Shown: positions 9,446 to 18,984, counted from the first letter of the stretch. The stretch is 52,628 nt of DNA from Nostoc sp. 106C (GCF_002154725.1 NZ_MTAW01000192.1:1-52628); one strand, 5' to 3'. Notes: generated by a model not told the origin, from the letters alone. Numbers and translations: made by a program.

Positions 9446-9519
9446 GCAGAATTTCAAATTGCTCATGAAACACATTCTGACAACATTTAACTTGTTGTCT
9501 TAGCTAAAATTCTGCTTTT
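9444..9519 (+). ncRNA. Nested stem-loop ending in a T run (terminator or structured RNA 3' end)
   Basis: The outer stem AAGCAGAATTT (9444-9454) pairs perfectly with AAATTCTGCTT (9507-9517) and runs into TTTT. An inner perfect hairpin GACAACA (9479-9485) / TGTTGTC (9493-9499) has a 7-nt loop. A further hairpin TCTGCA/TGCAGA lies upstream near 9241-9259. This fits a Rho-independent end for a short transcript carrying the 25-codon frame. Confidence 0.45.
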
Positions 9520-9660
9520 GGACTTGCGATCGCTCTTTCTATTATGGGTAGACTATCTATACAACTGCATGATGTTCGCTTCCTGGAGACACCTCAACAA
9601 TCTACCCTGCAATTAGTTATAACCTAAGAACTTACCTAAATTTGATGGGCGATTTTAATT

Positions 9661-10092
9661 TTACAAATAATTGAAAAATTCTTCTGGCACTAATCTTAAT
9701 TCTCCTGATTGAAAGCGCTCAATATTGATCCACAGTGCCCGATGTTTATGAGTTTCAGACTCAGAAAATGTTAAGCTGTCCAACTGATAAAACTTGGGGT
9801 CAGCAAAATCACATTGGTAAAGTTGAATAATTTCGTGCCCTTGCCTACCATTAAATATAAACAGGTTCTCTATACAACCTAGATAACGAATATTAGTTAA
9901 GTCTGCTTGAATTTCTTCTTGGAATTCTCGTTCTAAAGCTAAACTGCTAGGTTCGCCAAAGTCAACACCACCTCCAAGAGCACGATAAAATGTTGATTGC
10001 TTTACAGGGTCGTAGCCTTCGGAAACAAATATGCGTTCGCCATCCCGAATTAGTCCTAAGACTAACACCCTTATCTCCCCTGGTTTGTTCAT
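9661..10092 (-). CDS. NUDIX hydrolase
   Basis: This 143-residue protein has the NUDIX box at residues 41-62: GGVDFGEPSSLALEREFQEE then IQ. It carries the required Glu and REFQEE metal-binding core, with Gln replacing the usual Gly near the end of the box. Such enzymes cleave nucleoside diphosphate derivatives; the substrate is not predictable. It starts 17 bp after the stop of the DUF3531-like gene on the same strand, so the two are likely co-transcribed. Confidence 0.88.
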   Translation of the reverse strand: MNKPGEIRVLVLGLIRDGERIFVSEGYDPVKQSTFYRALGGGVDFGEPSSLALEREFQEEIQADLTNIRYLGCIENLFIFNGRQGHEIIQLYQCDFADPKFYQLDSLTFSESETHKHRALWINIERFQSGELRLVPEEFFNYL

Positions 10093-10109
10093 TTTTGTAA
10101 TTTAACTAA

Positions 10110-10562
10110 CTAATTATCGTAGATAGAGTATGAGCGACTGTCGCTATCTTCTACGGGCCAATCTTCATTTTCGCCGCCGAGATACAATTGTTCAATAGTG
10201 ACGTATTCTGCACTTAGCTGTGTGAGAGCGTTAATTAAAATATCCAAGGCGATCGCATCACTGGTTCCCAAATCAAACCAGCAGCGTCCCCATTCACCTT
10301 CATACTCAAATTCACCCATGTTATGCATTAGCGCTAGCAAGCTTTTATCATAACCTTGGGGGTCATAACTCATGTAGCTAATATCCAGCCCTGTTTCCTG
10401 TACCTGGAGATTTTCAGCGTTATATGCACCTAATTTGCCTAGATAAAACCAAGAATTAAAAATTTCTTCCACATACTGCTTTTCACGCGCAGAAGGAATT
10501 GTGCTGAACTTTAGCCAAATCCATACATCAAAAGGGTTAAATTCACGAAACTGAATGTGCAT
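10110..10562 (-). CDS. Conserved cyanobacterial DUF3531-like protein
   Basis: The 150-residue acidic soluble protein (FREFNPFDVWIWLKF, GRCWFDLGTSDAIALDILIN, GENEDWPVEDSDS) resembles the DUF3531 family found in cyanobacteria and plastids. Function is unknown. It is the first gene of a likely two-gene unit with the NUDIX hydrolase downstream. The family name is recalled, not searched. Confidence 0.7.
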   Translation of the reverse strand: MHIQFREFNPFDVWIWLKFSTIPSAREKQYVEEIFNSWFYLGKLGAYNAENLQVQETGLDISYMSYDPQGYDKSLLALMHNMGEFEYEGEWGRCWFDLGTSDAIALDILINALTQLSAEYVTIEQLYLGGENEDWPVEDSDSRSYSIYDN

Positions 10563-10660
10563 GGTGGTTAATTATCTGCGTTAGTGTTTTCTGAAAATTA
10601 GCATAGCAGCATAAGGGTTGGGGCTGGGGAGAAGGGGGCAAGGGGAGAATAGCAATTACT

Positions 10661-10695
10661 AATGCCCAATGCCCGATGCTCTATGCCCAATAGCC
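10661..10695. repeat. Heptanucleotide tandem repeat (STRR)
   Basis: Five degenerate 7-mers in register: AATGCCC, AATGCCC, GATGCTC, TATGCCC, AATAGCC. Such short tandemly repeated repetitive sequences are characteristic of heterocystous cyanobacteria. Confidence 0.7.
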
Positions 10696-10700
10696 AATAA

Positions 10701-11633
10701 CTAACCTAGATTTTTGAGGCTATTGTTAGCGCTACTACGTTCGTGTTCAATTTGTTTGACTAAATCGGCTGGAAGTTGAGATTTTTTGCTCAAGGCTTTG
10801 TCAAAATTGGCGATCGCATCTTGGATCTGCTGTCGGCTATTTTGTCTTTTTCCTTGTTCATGGAGAATTTGGGCTTTGAGATAATACACCTCTGGGTTAT
10901 CTGATGTAGCTTTTAAAGCACGGTTGGCATAATCCAGGGCTTGGGAGTAATTTTTTAAATCACGGTAGGCAATCGCAATACCCCGATCTACTAGGTATTG
11001 AGGCGCAGCACTTTTTTCTAAACGTTGAATTGCCTCATCTGGGTTAGTAAAAGGCAGGTTCACAGCTAGAAGTAAATCCATATAACCTTTAATCAGGTTC
11101 AGTTCTGGATCGTTAGCAGAAATTGCTTCTGCTTTATCTAAATATTGATAGACTTGCCGCAGCTTACCTAAAGCTTGTGCTGCACCGCCTGTACCTTCAC
11201 GAGTGATTATTAATGCTCCCTCTAAAAAATTACCGACTGCGGTGTATAAATTACCACGTAATGGATCGCTAGCAATCAACTTTTGTCCGGTTTCTAGGGT
11301 TTTTTTACTGTATGTGTCTAGTGTGGTTAAATCTTTATTCGCATATGCTAAGGATGCCCTCATAGCATACACTAAAGGTTCATTTGGCTCACTAGATAAA
11401 GCTTGTTGGAGGTAGCTTTCAGCCTCTCGGTAGTTACCATTTTGAAAAACTGCCTTAAAAACCGCTTCTGTTTTGTCACCAATGTTATGAGGGTTGCTAG
11501 TCCGAAATGGATCGCCAGCAAACGCAGAATTTATCGATAGATTGAATGCGATCGCTGCGGTAAAAGTTACTTGAGCAAGGCTTGTGATTCTAGCAAACAC
11601 ACTTGCCTGAGAAGCCGAAAACCATTTATTCAT
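10701..11633 (-). CDS. Exported tetratricopeptide-repeat protein
   Basis: The 310-residue protein has an N-terminal signal sequence (hydrophobic stretch ~17-38, cleavage near SAFAGDP). TPR-type helical pairs follow: YREAESYLQQALSSEPNEPL (~68), a middle segment around PELNLIKGYMDLLLA, then LKNYSQALDYANRALKATSD and NPEVYYLKAQILHEQGKRQ. TPR proteins are scaffolds; partners are unknown. It is likely periplasmic or lumenal. Confidence 0.82.
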   Translation of the reverse strand: MNKWFSASQASVFARITSLAQVTFTAAIAFNLSINSAFAGDPFRTSNPHNIGDKTEAVFKAVFQNGNYREAESYLQQALSSEPNEPLVYAMRASLAYANKDLTTLDTYSKKTLETGQKLIASDPLRGNLYTAVGNFLEGALIITREGTGGAAQALGKLRQVYQYLDKAEAISANDPELNLIKGYMDLLLAVNLPFTNPDEAIQRLEKSAAPQYLVDRGIAIAYRDLKNYSQALDYANRALKATSDNPEVYYLKAQILHEQGKRQNSRQQIQDAIANFDKALSKKSQLPADLVKQIEHERSSANNSLKNLG

Positions 11634-12156
11634 TGTGACCCTCAGAATAATTGCGGTTGAAATAGTTGTTTATGTTACTTAGAATGCAAAAAAATGATTA
11701 ATCCGAACTTGTGTCTGTTTTAGCCAGAATTGTCTACAGAGATCGACTTTCGTAATTGTTACAGGTTCCCATGTTAGTTGTAGCTATTGCTCGAGGGTAA
11801 GTCTGCCACAATGGAACAAAGTATCTGGATGCGCAGTGTCTTCTCGCAAGGTTAGATTGGCTTTTGTTTTTAATGCCAAACTTTGCAAAGACAAACTGGT
11901 AACTTCGAGAATCTATTAAGACTATTATTTGATTTTACAAAAAATGACCTACTCCTCTAACTTCCTTGTTTCCTGTTTCCTGTCTTTACAAATAAGCTTA
12001 GGAATCAAATCGGACTACTATAGGTGATTCTTGCTGTTAGATTAGGGTTTGAAGGCAGGTTAGAGGCTATGAATGTTTTCGGAATTTTCTAATTGCTCTT
12101 CGTGTAGTTAAGCGTAGTTGATCAGTTATTCGCCAACTTTTTGGTAATCTTAACAA
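11634..12156. other. Intergenic region between divergent genes
   Basis: This region separates the TPR gene from the ABC ATPase gene and must hold both promoters. It contains the possible remnant at 11784-11912 and a short TTTCCTGTTTCCTGT repeat near 11967. I cannot assign promoter boxes with confidence. Confidence 0.4.
11784..11912 (-). pseudogene. Possible short gene remnant
   Basis: A 42-codon minus-strand frame without a start codon (VTSLSLQSLALKTKANLTLR then EDTAHPDTLFHCGRLTLEQ) ends at the TAG at 11784-11786. It has a protein-like composition and is closed upstream by a stop at 11913-11915. I do not recognise it and it may be chance. Confidence 0.2.
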
Positions 12157-12831
12157 ATGCTCTATCTCAGAAATCTGATTTATCATCCGACAGCCTGCCC
12201 AACAGCGATTCTCAAAGCAATCAACTTGGAATTAGCACCCCAAAAGCTAGGTTTGATTATTGGTCCGAGTGGTTCTGGTAAAAGTACCTTACTAGAAATT
12301 TTATCTGGACTAGCCGAACCTACTTCTGGTGGAGTGTTCTGGCGCGAACAAGAACTGCTAGCTGAACAACTACAACAATTAGCTGGGTTGGTATTTCAGT
12401 TTCCAGAGCGGCATTTTTGTGGCGGTACGATTTTAGAAGAATTGCGCTTAGGGCATCCAGAACTTGGCTCAGAGCGAGTTAGGCAGGCACTCAGTGAAGT
12501 AGGATTAGAGCATTTATCGCTGTCAGCACAACCCCATGCGTTGAGTGGTGGACAACAGAGGCGTTTAGCTTTGGCGGTGCAGTTAATTCGCCAGCCAAAT
12601 CTACTGTTGTTAGATGAACCTACAGCCGGCTTGGATTGGTCAATGCGTCGGCAGTTGGTAAATTTATTAGCAAAGCTCAAACAAGATTGGACATTGTTAG
12701 TAGTAACACATGATGCCGGGGATATGTTAGCGATCGCAGACAGTTGTTGGACACTCAACCACGGTGAACTAAAATCAGTTGACCCCGCAATCCTGAAAGC
12801 TAAAGTTCAAGAACCCCAACCAGCGGCGTGA
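12157..12831 (+). CDS. ABC transporter ATP-binding protein, energy-coupling-factor type
   Basis: The 224-residue ATPase has Walker A GPSGSGKS (~37-44), a Q-loop VFQFPERHFCGGTI (~87, the PERHF form typical of ECF-type/CbiO ATPases), signature LSGGQQRRLALA (~130), Walker B LLLLDEPTAGLD and switch His in VVTHD. No substrate-binding or membrane subunit is adjacent, so the substrate is unknown. It may be the cyanobacterial counterpart of plastid ABCI-type ATPases, which is an inference. Confidence 0.85.
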   Translation: MLYLRNLIYHPTACPTAILKAINLELAPQKLGLIIGPSGSGKSTLLEILSGLAEPTSGGVFWREQELLAEQLQQLAGLVFQFPERHFCGGTILEELRLGHPELGSERVRQALSEVGLEHLSLSAQPHALSGGQQRRLALAVQLIRQPNLLLLDEPTAGLDWSMRRQLVNLLAKLKQDWTLLVVTHDAGDMLAIADSCWTLNHGELKSVDPAILKAKVQEPQPAA

Positions 12832-12923
12832 TGGGCGAGGTCAGGGAGTGTGGGGAGAGATGATAAAAAAGCTTTCCAGCATTCCCACAATCCCAATAAC
12901 AAATGACTCTTGACTCTTGACAA

Positions 12924-13661
12924 ATGACTAATTCATTGCCTGAAATGGCAGAAATCTGGCAGGAAACTCTCAATTGGCAACCTACAGCCCAGCAGCAATT
13001 ACAATTCCAGCAGCTTTACGAATTAATTCTTGAAGGGAACCGCCAGTTAAATTTAACTCGCATTACTGAACCGCAAGAGTTTTGGGAAAAACATCTGTGG
13101 GATTCTCTACGGGGAATTGCACCACAGCAGCAATTTATTTCTTCGCTTCAAGAGGGTGCATCTGTGATTGATATTGGCACAGGTGCGGGTTTTCCTGGTA
13201 TTCCAGTGGCGATCGCTGTACCTAATTGCACAATTACGCTTTTAGATTCAACGCGCAAAAAAATTACTTTTCTCGAAAAAATTCTGACCGAACTTGCTTT
13301 AGACAATACCAAAACTCTCGTTGGCAGAGTTGAAGAAATTGGTCAGCAACACCACCATCGGCAAAGTTATGATGTTACCCTAATTCGTGCTGTTGGGACA
13401 GCCTCCGCCTGTGCAGAATATGCTCTACCATTGCTCAAACAAGGTGGTTTAGCGGTGATTTACCGTGGTAATTGGACTGAGGAAGAAACTACAGCTTTAG
13501 AAAATGCAGTTAGCCAGTTGGGCGGTGTCATTGAAGCGATCGCACAATTTACCACTCCTTTAAGTAAAAGCGTTCGTCATTGCTTGTACTTGCGTAAAAT
13601 AGCAACCACGCCAGCTAATTTTCCTCGTGCTGTTGGTGTACCCACACAAAAGCCACTTTGA
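12924..13661 (+). CDS. rsmG: 16S rRNA (guanine-N7)-methyltransferase RsmG
   Basis: The 245-residue protein methylates N7 of G527 (E. coli numbering) in 16S rRNA using S-adenosylmethionine. Family signatures are present: LNLTRITEPQEFWEKHLWDS (~41-60), SAM-binding VIDIGTGAGFPGIPVAIAVP (~80-99), LDSTRKKITFLE and VTLIRAVG. It starts 92 bp after the ABC ATPase gene with a repeat-like spacer between, so co-transcription is possible but not evident. Confidence 0.93.
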   Translation: MTNSLPEMAEIWQETLNWQPTAQQQLQFQQLYELILEGNRQLNLTRITEPQEFWEKHLWDSLRGIAPQQQFISSLQEGASVIDIGTGAGFPGIPVAIAVPNCTITLLDSTRKKITFLEKILTELALDNTKTLVGRVEEIGQQHHHRQSYDVTLIRAVGTASACAEYALPLLKQGGLAVIYRGNWTEEETTALENAVSQLGGVIEAIAQFTTPLSKSVRHCLYLRKIATTPANFPRAVGVPTQKPL

Positions 13662-13923
13662 CCATACTCTTTAAATAAAGTGGCGATCGTTGCCTACAGC
13701 CAAGCATTATAACAATTCTCTAAAAGTAGACAACAGATGATGAATGACGCGGGGACGCGGAGACGGGGAGACAGGAAGATTCATTTGTAGCCAGATTTTA
13801 GAGAAAAGGTATTACCCATCAATTCAAAATTAACAGAGTACTATATCTCTTTAGATTGAGGAAATACATGGTGAAGATCTCTCCAATGTAAGGCAGACCT
13901 TAAATCTGAGTATTTAGAACTCT

Positions 13924-15246
13924 ATGTCAAATCTATTTCAAGGAGATGTGTCACGCCGTCAGTTTTTGGCTAGTGCAGGATTAGGAATGGTTTCAGCAAC
14001 AGCGATCGCCAATTTATCAGACACTGCCACTGCCCAGCAATCAGAAGCATTACCTCAATCCATACCACGTGGTGGAGAACTGCCACCTCAGATTCAGTTT
14101 CCACCTATTCAAGCTCCGACTGAACAAGAGACAGGCGGCCCTCCTACTGCCTTGCCACGCGAACGGCGATTAGGATTTGCGATCGTTGGTCTTGGCAGAT
14201 TATCATTGGAAGAAATCATGCCTGCGTTTGGTGAGTGCAAACTGGCGAAACCTGTGGCTCTAGTGAGTGGCGATCGGGCAAAAGCCGAACAGGTGGCTCA
14301 ACAGTACAGCATCAAACCTCAAAACATTTACAACTATCAAAATTACGATCTTCTCCGCAACAATCCTGAAGTTGATGTCATTTACATTGTGCTACCCAAC
14401 AGTATGCACGCCGAATACACAGTGCGGGGCGCGCGCGCTGGAAAACACATTCTCTGCGAAAAGCCGATGGCAAATACAGTCGAAGAATGCCAGCAGATGA
14501 TTGACGCTTGCAAACAGGCAAATCGTAAGCTGATGATTGCCTATCGCTGTCAATACGAACCCCACCACCGTGCCGCGATCCAAATGGTTCGCAGTAAGGA
14601 ATTTGGTACGATCAAGCTGATTCAGGCAGACAACGGACAGAACCAAGGCGGTGACTTGAATCAATGGCGGCTCAAGAAATCATTAGCCGGAGGCGGTTCA
14701 TTACCAGACGTTGGAATTTATTGCCTCAATGCTACGCGCTACTTAACTGGAGAAGAACCAATCGCCATCAGCGCCAATCTCTTTAGCACTCCCAACGATC
14801 CCCGCTTTCGGGAAGTTGAAGAGAATGTGACTTTCCAACTCCAGTATCCCAGCGGAGTCTTGGCCATCTGTTCTACTAGCTATGGCTACCATCGAGCTAG
14901 CCGCTTTCGAGTTTTTGGCTCTGATGCTTGGGGACAACTAGATCCAGCATTTACCTACAACGGTTTGCAAATGACGATCGGGCGTAAATCCTCCAGCAAC
15001 AGCATGGCAGAGAACATAACACAAGTGCGGATGCCAGAAAAAAATCAATTTGCCTTAGAAATGGATCACATGGCAGATTGTGTGATTCACGATCGCATCC
15101 CTCACACACCAGGAGAAGAGGGTTTGCAAGACCAAAAGCTGATGGCACTGATTTACAAGGCAGCCCAGACTCATCAGACGATTACACTACCCCCTGTATC
15201 AAGACTAGATATTACTCGTGGTCCCACTCCGCGAACGCTCAAATAA
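13924..15246 (+). CDS. Tat-exported Gfo/Idh/MocA-family oxidoreductase
   Basis: The 440-residue protein begins with a twin-arginine signal (SRRQFLASAGLGMVSATA, residues 10-27). A linker leads to a Rossmann NAD(P)-binding domain (FAIVGLGRLSLEEIMPAF, ~85) and the family EKP motif (ILCEKPMANT, ~177), with the catalytic Lys. The C-terminal domain includes GGGSLPDVGIYCLNATRYLT. It resembles periplasmic glucose-fructose oxidoreductase, which folds with its cofactor before export; this fits the Tat signal. The true substrate is unknown. Confidence 0.88.
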   Translation: MSNLFQGDVSRRQFLASAGLGMVSATAIANLSDTATAQQSEALPQSIPRGGELPPQIQFPPIQAPTEQETGGPPTALPRERRLGFAIVGLGRLSLEEIMPAFGECKLAKPVALVSGDRAKAEQVAQQYSIKPQNIYNYQNYDLLRNNPEVDVIYIVLPNSMHAEYTVRGARAGKHILCEKPMANTVEECQQMIDACKQANRKLMIAYRCQYEPHHRAAIQMVRSKEFGTIKLIQADNGQNQGGDLNQWRLKKSLAGGGSLPDVGIYCLNATRYLTGEEPIAISANLFSTPNDPRFREVEENVTFQLQYPSGVLAICSTSYGYHRASRFRVFGSDAWGQLDPAFTYNGLQMTIGRKSSSNSMAENITQVRMPEKNQFALEMDHMADCVIHDRIPHTPGEEGLQDQKLMALIYKAAQTHQTITLPPVSRLDITRGPTPRTLK

Positions 15247-15411
15247 TCAACACTGGCAATACTCACACATTGCAATGCGCCTCAAATTGTATCCGTACAA
15301 GTTGCATTAGTTACTACTCCAGAGCAGCAAATCCCGCTTCAAGATGACAGCATTCACTACAGCGCACAACACATGGGAGTTGTGGTTGCGCAAACATATA
15401 CTAAGCCCTAA
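15247..15411 (+). pseudogene. In-frame coding-like tail after the oxidoreductase stop
   Basis: After the TAA at 15244-15246 the same frame stays open for 54 codons to TAA 15409-15411. Its second half reads like protein: VSVQVALVTTPEQQIPLQDD then SIHYSAQHMGVVVAQTYTKP. It may be the end of a decayed neighbouring gene that happens to be in register. I do not recognise it. Confidence 0.25.
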
Positions 15412-15418
15412 CTTCTCC

Positions 15419-15465
15419 AGCCCTGCCCATAGGCACAGCTTACCCTTAGGGTGGGGCTTTCTTTA
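15419..15465 (+). terminator. Stem-loop terminator
   Basis: AGCCCTGCCC (15419-15428) pairs with GGGTGGGGCT (15449-15458), allowing two G-U pairs, and is followed by TTCTTT. It lies between the convergent oxidoreductase and superoxide dismutase genes and best fits the plus strand. Confidence 0.6.
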
Positions 15466-15499
15466 AGAGCTAATTCTCGTTTCTCCCGATTATCTCTAT

Positions 15500-16258
15500 C
15501 TAAGCAAACTTACTCGCGGCGGCAAATCGCTTGTTAATCTCATCCCAGTTAACCACATTCCACCAAGCTTCTAAATAATCGGCGCGGCGGTTTTGGTAGT
15601 TGAGATAATATGCGTGTTCCCAAACATCATTACCTAAAATAGGATACTTACCTGCACTTATGGGACTGTCTTGGTTAGCTGTTGTAGTTACTTCCAGCTT
15701 GCCATTGTTGTTGCGGACAAGCCAAACCCAACCACTACCAAACTGAGCTGCACCAGCTTCGTTAAATTGTTTTTTGAAGGCAGCAAAATTACCAAAATTT
15801 TGATTGATTGCGGATGCGATCGCGCCTGTGGGTTCGCCACCACCTTGGGGTTTCATAATTTGCCAAAACATCGAGTGGTTGACGTGCCCACCGCCATTGT
15901 TACGTACTGTTTTACGAACATCTGCGGGCACAGTATCAAGTTTACGTAACAGTTCTTCAACAGTTTTGCTTTTAAGTTGTGGATGTTTCTCTAAGGCTGC
16001 GTTCAGATTTTTCACATAAGTTGCATGATGCTTATCATGATGAAACTGCATCGTTTTGGCATCAATGTGCGGTTCCAGCGCTTCATAGGCATAAGGCAAA
16101 GCTGGTAATTGAATAGCCCCTTTAGTGGTAGCTGCTTTTGGTTCAGGACTTGTTTGAGTTCCACTAGGAGATTGCTCTGCTGAAGCACAACCTTCTAATG
16201 CAAAGCTACCCGTACCTGCTGCTAGTAAAAACAAGAAATGGCGTCGATTAATACTCAT
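15500..16258 (-). CDS. sodA: Membrane-anchored Mn/Fe superoxide dismutase
   Basis: This 252-residue enzyme converts superoxide to hydrogen peroxide and oxygen. The N-terminus [20 protein letters not shown] then LEGC is a Tat-like lipoprotein signal with a lipobox Cys at ~24, followed by a Ser/Thr/Pro linker. The catalytic part has ligand regions [29 protein letters not shown] and [20 protein letters not shown] (Asp and His ligands). Heterocystous cyanobacteria are known to have a membrane-attached MnSOD of this form. Mn rather than Fe is inferred from family context. Confidence 0.92.
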   Translation of the reverse strand: MSINRRHFLFLLAAGTGSFALEGCASAEQSPSGTQTSPEPKAATTKGAIQLPALPYAYEALEPHIDAKTMQFHHDKHHATYVKNLNAALEKHPQLKSKTVEELLRKLDTVPADVRKTVRNNGGGHVNHSMFWQIMKPQGGGEPTGAIASAINQNFGNFAAFKKQFNEAGAAQFGSGWVWLVRNNNGKLEVTTTANQDSPISAGKYPILGNDVWEHAYYLNYQNRRADYLEAWWNVVNWDEINKRFAAASKFA

Positions 16259-16334
16259 AAAAATTTTTGCAGCGAATCAATTGAATATCTTGATAAATTT
16301 TATTTTCTTCGATTCAGGTTGCAAAAAACTAAGA

Positions 16335-16375
16335 AATGGGGAATGGGGCATTGGGCATGGGGCAAGAAGGGAATA
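16335..16375. repeat. Heptanucleotide tandem repeat (STRR)
   Basis: Degenerate 7-mers of the type GGGCATT, GGGCATG, GGGCAAG lie upstream of sodA. They are the reverse-strand counterpart of the AATGCCC repeats elsewhere in the window. Confidence 0.55.
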
Positions 16376-16443
16376 AGCAATAGTTATTTCTCCTCTGCTC
16401 CCTGCTCCCCTGCTTATTCCTAGCCCTAGCCCCTAACCCCTAA

Positions 16444-17865
16444 TTAGCCAAAATGCTGAATAATTGCGTCGGCAAATTCAGAACACTTTAAGGGTTCTAC
16501 TTGTGGTTCTAGTAAACGTGCTAAGTCATAGGTGACTTGACTGTTGGCGATCGCATCTCCTAAACCTTTTTTTATTAGGTCTGCGGCTTCTTGCCAACCC
16601 AGATACTCAAGCATCATCACACCAGACAAAATCACTGAACCGGGATTAATCCGATCTAAGCCGGCGTGTTTGGGTGCAGTACCGTGGGTAGCTTCAAAGA
16701 TGGCGCAGGCATCGCCAATATTCGCCCCTGGTCCCATTCCTAAACCGCCAACAATGGCAGCAGCAGCATCAGATAGGTAATCGCCATTCAAGTTCATCGT
16801 CGCCAGAATCGAATATTCATCGGGTCTGGTTTGGATTTGTTGAAAAATACTGTCAGCAATCCGGTCATTGACCATGATCTTGTCTTTCCACTTGCCGTTG
16901 CCGTGGCTATCCCAAATTGAGTTAAGAACGGTTTCAACTTCCTTGACAATTTGCGCTTTTTTCTCTGGGGTGAGACTATCAAATCCAGGATCAACCTGAC
17001 GGGCGTTTTCTTCCAAGGAAAGATTCGGATTTTTCTCCTTGTTGCTCAAAATCCAAGATTCCCGTTCGGTAACGCACTCGGCGCGAAATTCGCTAGTTGC
17101 GAGTTCGTAACCCCAATCGCGGAAAGCGCCTTCGGTGTACTTCATGATGTTGCCTTTATGCACCAAAGTCACCTGTTGCTTGTGTTTGGGCAATAGCAAG
17201 GCGTGTTTGATCGCACGCCGTACCAAGCGCTGAGAACCCTTTTTACTGATGGGTTTGATGCCAATGCCAGAATCCAGGGGAATTTGCTTTTTGCCGTGTT
17301 CTGGGGTGGCAGGAATGAGATCCTCGTTGAGAATTTTAATGAGGCGATCGCCTATTTCGCTGCCTTGTCGCCACTCAATCCCCAAATAAATATCTTCTGT
17401 GTTTTCCCGATAAACAATTACATCAAGTTTTTCGGGGTTTTTGTGAGGTGAGGGTGTACCTGCATAGTAGCGGCAAGGACGCACGCAGGCATACAAGTCA
17501 AAAATTTGTCTTAGTGCCACATTTAAGGAACGAATACCGCCCCCAACAGGAGTAGTCAGCGGTCCTTTAATAGCAACACCATATTCTGCAATTGCTGTTA
17601 GCGTATCCTGAGGTAAATACTGGTATAAGCCGTATAAATCGCAGGCTTCATCTCCAGCGTAAACCTTGAACCAACTAATTTGACGCTTACCGTTATATGC
17701 CTTTGCTACCGCAGCATCAAGTACTTTTTGGGCAGCAGGCCAGATATCTATACCCGTTCCATCGCCCCGAATAAAGGGGATAATAGGGTTATCAGGCACA
17801 ACTGGTTCACCATTTTTGAAGGTGATTTTTGCTCCAGTTGTCGGGGGGGTAATCTTTTCATACAT
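16444..17865 (-). CDS. icd: NADP-dependent isocitrate dehydrogenase
   Basis: The enzyme converts isocitrate to 2-oxoglutarate, the carbon skeleton for nitrogen assimilation in cyanobacteria. I chose ATG at 17863-17865 ([11 protein letters not shown]) because AGGAG lies 10 nt upstream; a longer frame to 17901 adds 12 residues without support. The resulting 473 residues include the substrate loop [55 protein letters not shown] and the cofactor region [12 protein letters not shown]. The gene stands alone. Confidence 0.95.
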   Translation of the reverse strand: MYEKITPPTTGAKITFKNGEPVVPDNPIIPFIRGDGTGIDIWPAAQKVLDAAVAKAYNGKRQISWFKVYAGDEACDLYGLYQYLPQDTLTAIAEYGVAIKGPLTTPVGGGIRSLNVALRQIFDLYACVRPCRYYAGTPSPHKNPEKLDVIVYRENTEDIYLGIEWRQGSEIGDRLIKILNEDLIPATPEHGKKQIPLDSGIGIKPISKKGSQRLVRRAIKHALLLPKHKQQVTLVHKGNIMKYTEGAFRDWGYELATSEFRAECVTERESWILSNKEKNPNLSLEENARQVDPGFDSLTPEKKAQIVKEVETVLNSIWDSHGNGKWKDKIMVNDRIADSIFQQIQTRPDEYSILATMNLNGDYLSDAAAAIVGGLGMGPGANIGDACAIFEATHGTAPKHAGLDRINPGSVILSGVMMLEYLGWQEAADLIKKGLGDAIANSQVTYDLARLLEPQVEPLKCSEFADAIIQHFG

Positions 17866-18230
17866 AAATCGCACACTCCTGATCGATTGGCGGCCAGTCA
17901 AATTCAGAAAATTTTTCTATGGGAGGCTTGCAAATTTTACTGTGTATTTGCTTTGAGATTAAGGATTAAGAAGCAGGGAATAAAGATAGACGCAGGGATA
18001 AGGCTTAAAAAGCTTGTTCCTTAATCCCCAGTCCCTTCCAGTCCTTTGAGGCGCAGATTTTCCCCTTATTCACCTTGTACCTTATTTGGGACTTGAGGAT
18101 GGGATTGAGTGAAACGATCGCTATTTTGTACGATCAAAAATAGTAAACTACTTTTCGCTATCAGTGTTTCACCTTTGATAACACCCCATAGCGATCGCAG
18201 TTTCACACTCCCGCTAAAACGAGTAATGGC
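17866..18230. other. Intergenic region between icd and gun4
   Basis: The region is divergent, so it should contain both promoters. It holds a HIP1 octamer near 18192 and repeat-like text (CCCCAGTCCCTTCCAGTCC) near 18030. I see no gene and cannot assign promoter boxes. Confidence 0.4.
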
Positions 18231-18959
18231 ATGACAGACCCAATGATTGTATCAGGCCCTGCTAGTGACATCGACTCCCTCCGCCTCCAGTTAATCGCTG
18301 GGTCTCTTCAAGTCCAACAAAAGATCATCCCACAGTTAGCTGACTTGGGTAATGAGGGACTAGATGTGTTGATGGAATTTTTACTGAAACGTTCTGACAC
18401 CCCAGCAACTTGGCTTGATGGCAAAGCTTACCAAGTACTCTACAACTCTGATGCACCTAAAGCCAAAGAATTTCTACAAACTAATTTTCCTGAGGGAATT
18501 GTACCTCTAAAATCAGAGTGCGGGATTAATTACAATCCTTTGCAACAGCTACTTGCTATCCAAGACTTCCAAGCAGCCGATCGCCTAACCATTCAAAAAA
18601 TGTGTGAATTAGCAGGCCCTACGGCATTACAACGCAAATGGTTGTATTTTACTGAAGTAGATAACTTCCCCTCTGTTGACTTGCAAACCATTAACCATCT
18701 TTGGTTAGTCCACTCTGAAGGCAAGTTTGGCTTTTCAGTACAGCGAGAAATTTGGTTAGGTTTGGGAAAAAATTGGGATAATTTTTGGTCAAAAATTGGT
18801 TGGAAAAATGGTAATAATTGGACGCGATATCCCCATGAGTTTACCTGGGATTTGAGTGCTCCTAGAGGTCATTTACCTTTGTCTAATCAACTGCGCGGAG
18901 TGCGAGTAATTGCTTCTTTATTTGCTCATCCTACTTGGTTGAATAAGCTAGAACAATGA
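18231..18959 (+). CDS. gun4: GUN4 (Mg-chelatase regulator)
   Basis: The 242-residue protein binds protoporphyrin IX/Mg-protoporphyrin and stimulates Mg-chelatase in chlorophyll synthesis. The N-terminal ~85 residues form the HEAT-like helical domain (LRLQLIAGSLQVQQKIIPQL). The C-terminal GUN4 core includes NYNPLQQLLAIQDFQAADRL, the DLQTINHLWLVHSEGKFGFS segment and the porphyrin-binding region ending PRGHLPLSNQLRG. The layout matches the two-domain cyanobacterial form. No chelatase subunit is adjacent. Confidence 0.93.
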   Translation: MTDPMIVSGPASDIDSLRLQLIAGSLQVQQKIIPQLADLGNEGLDVLMEFLLKRSDTPATWLDGKAYQVLYNSDAPKAKEFLQTNFPEGIVPLKSECGINYNPLQQLLAIQDFQAADRLTIQKMCELAGPTALQRKWLYFTEVDNFPSVDLQTINHLWLVHSEGKFGFSVQREIWLGLGKNWDNFWSKIGWKNGNNWTRYPHEFTWDLSAPRGHLPLSNQLRGVRVIASLFAHPTWLNKLEQ

Positions 18960-18984
18960 TCGTGAGTATAGGTAATTAAAAATT

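Larger units (their letters stand above)
8556..9660. other. 1.1-kb stretch without a large gene
   Basis: The stretch is AT-rich and contains only the two small frames and the nested stem-loop listed separately, plus a HIP1 octamer at 9526-9533. I see no tRNA, no long frame and no clear gene relic in the rest. Confidence 0.5.

Noticed and set aside
9535-9630. 26-codon frame MGRLSIQLHDVRFLETPQQS…
   Set aside because: It has no ribosome binding site and no supporting structure; probably chance.
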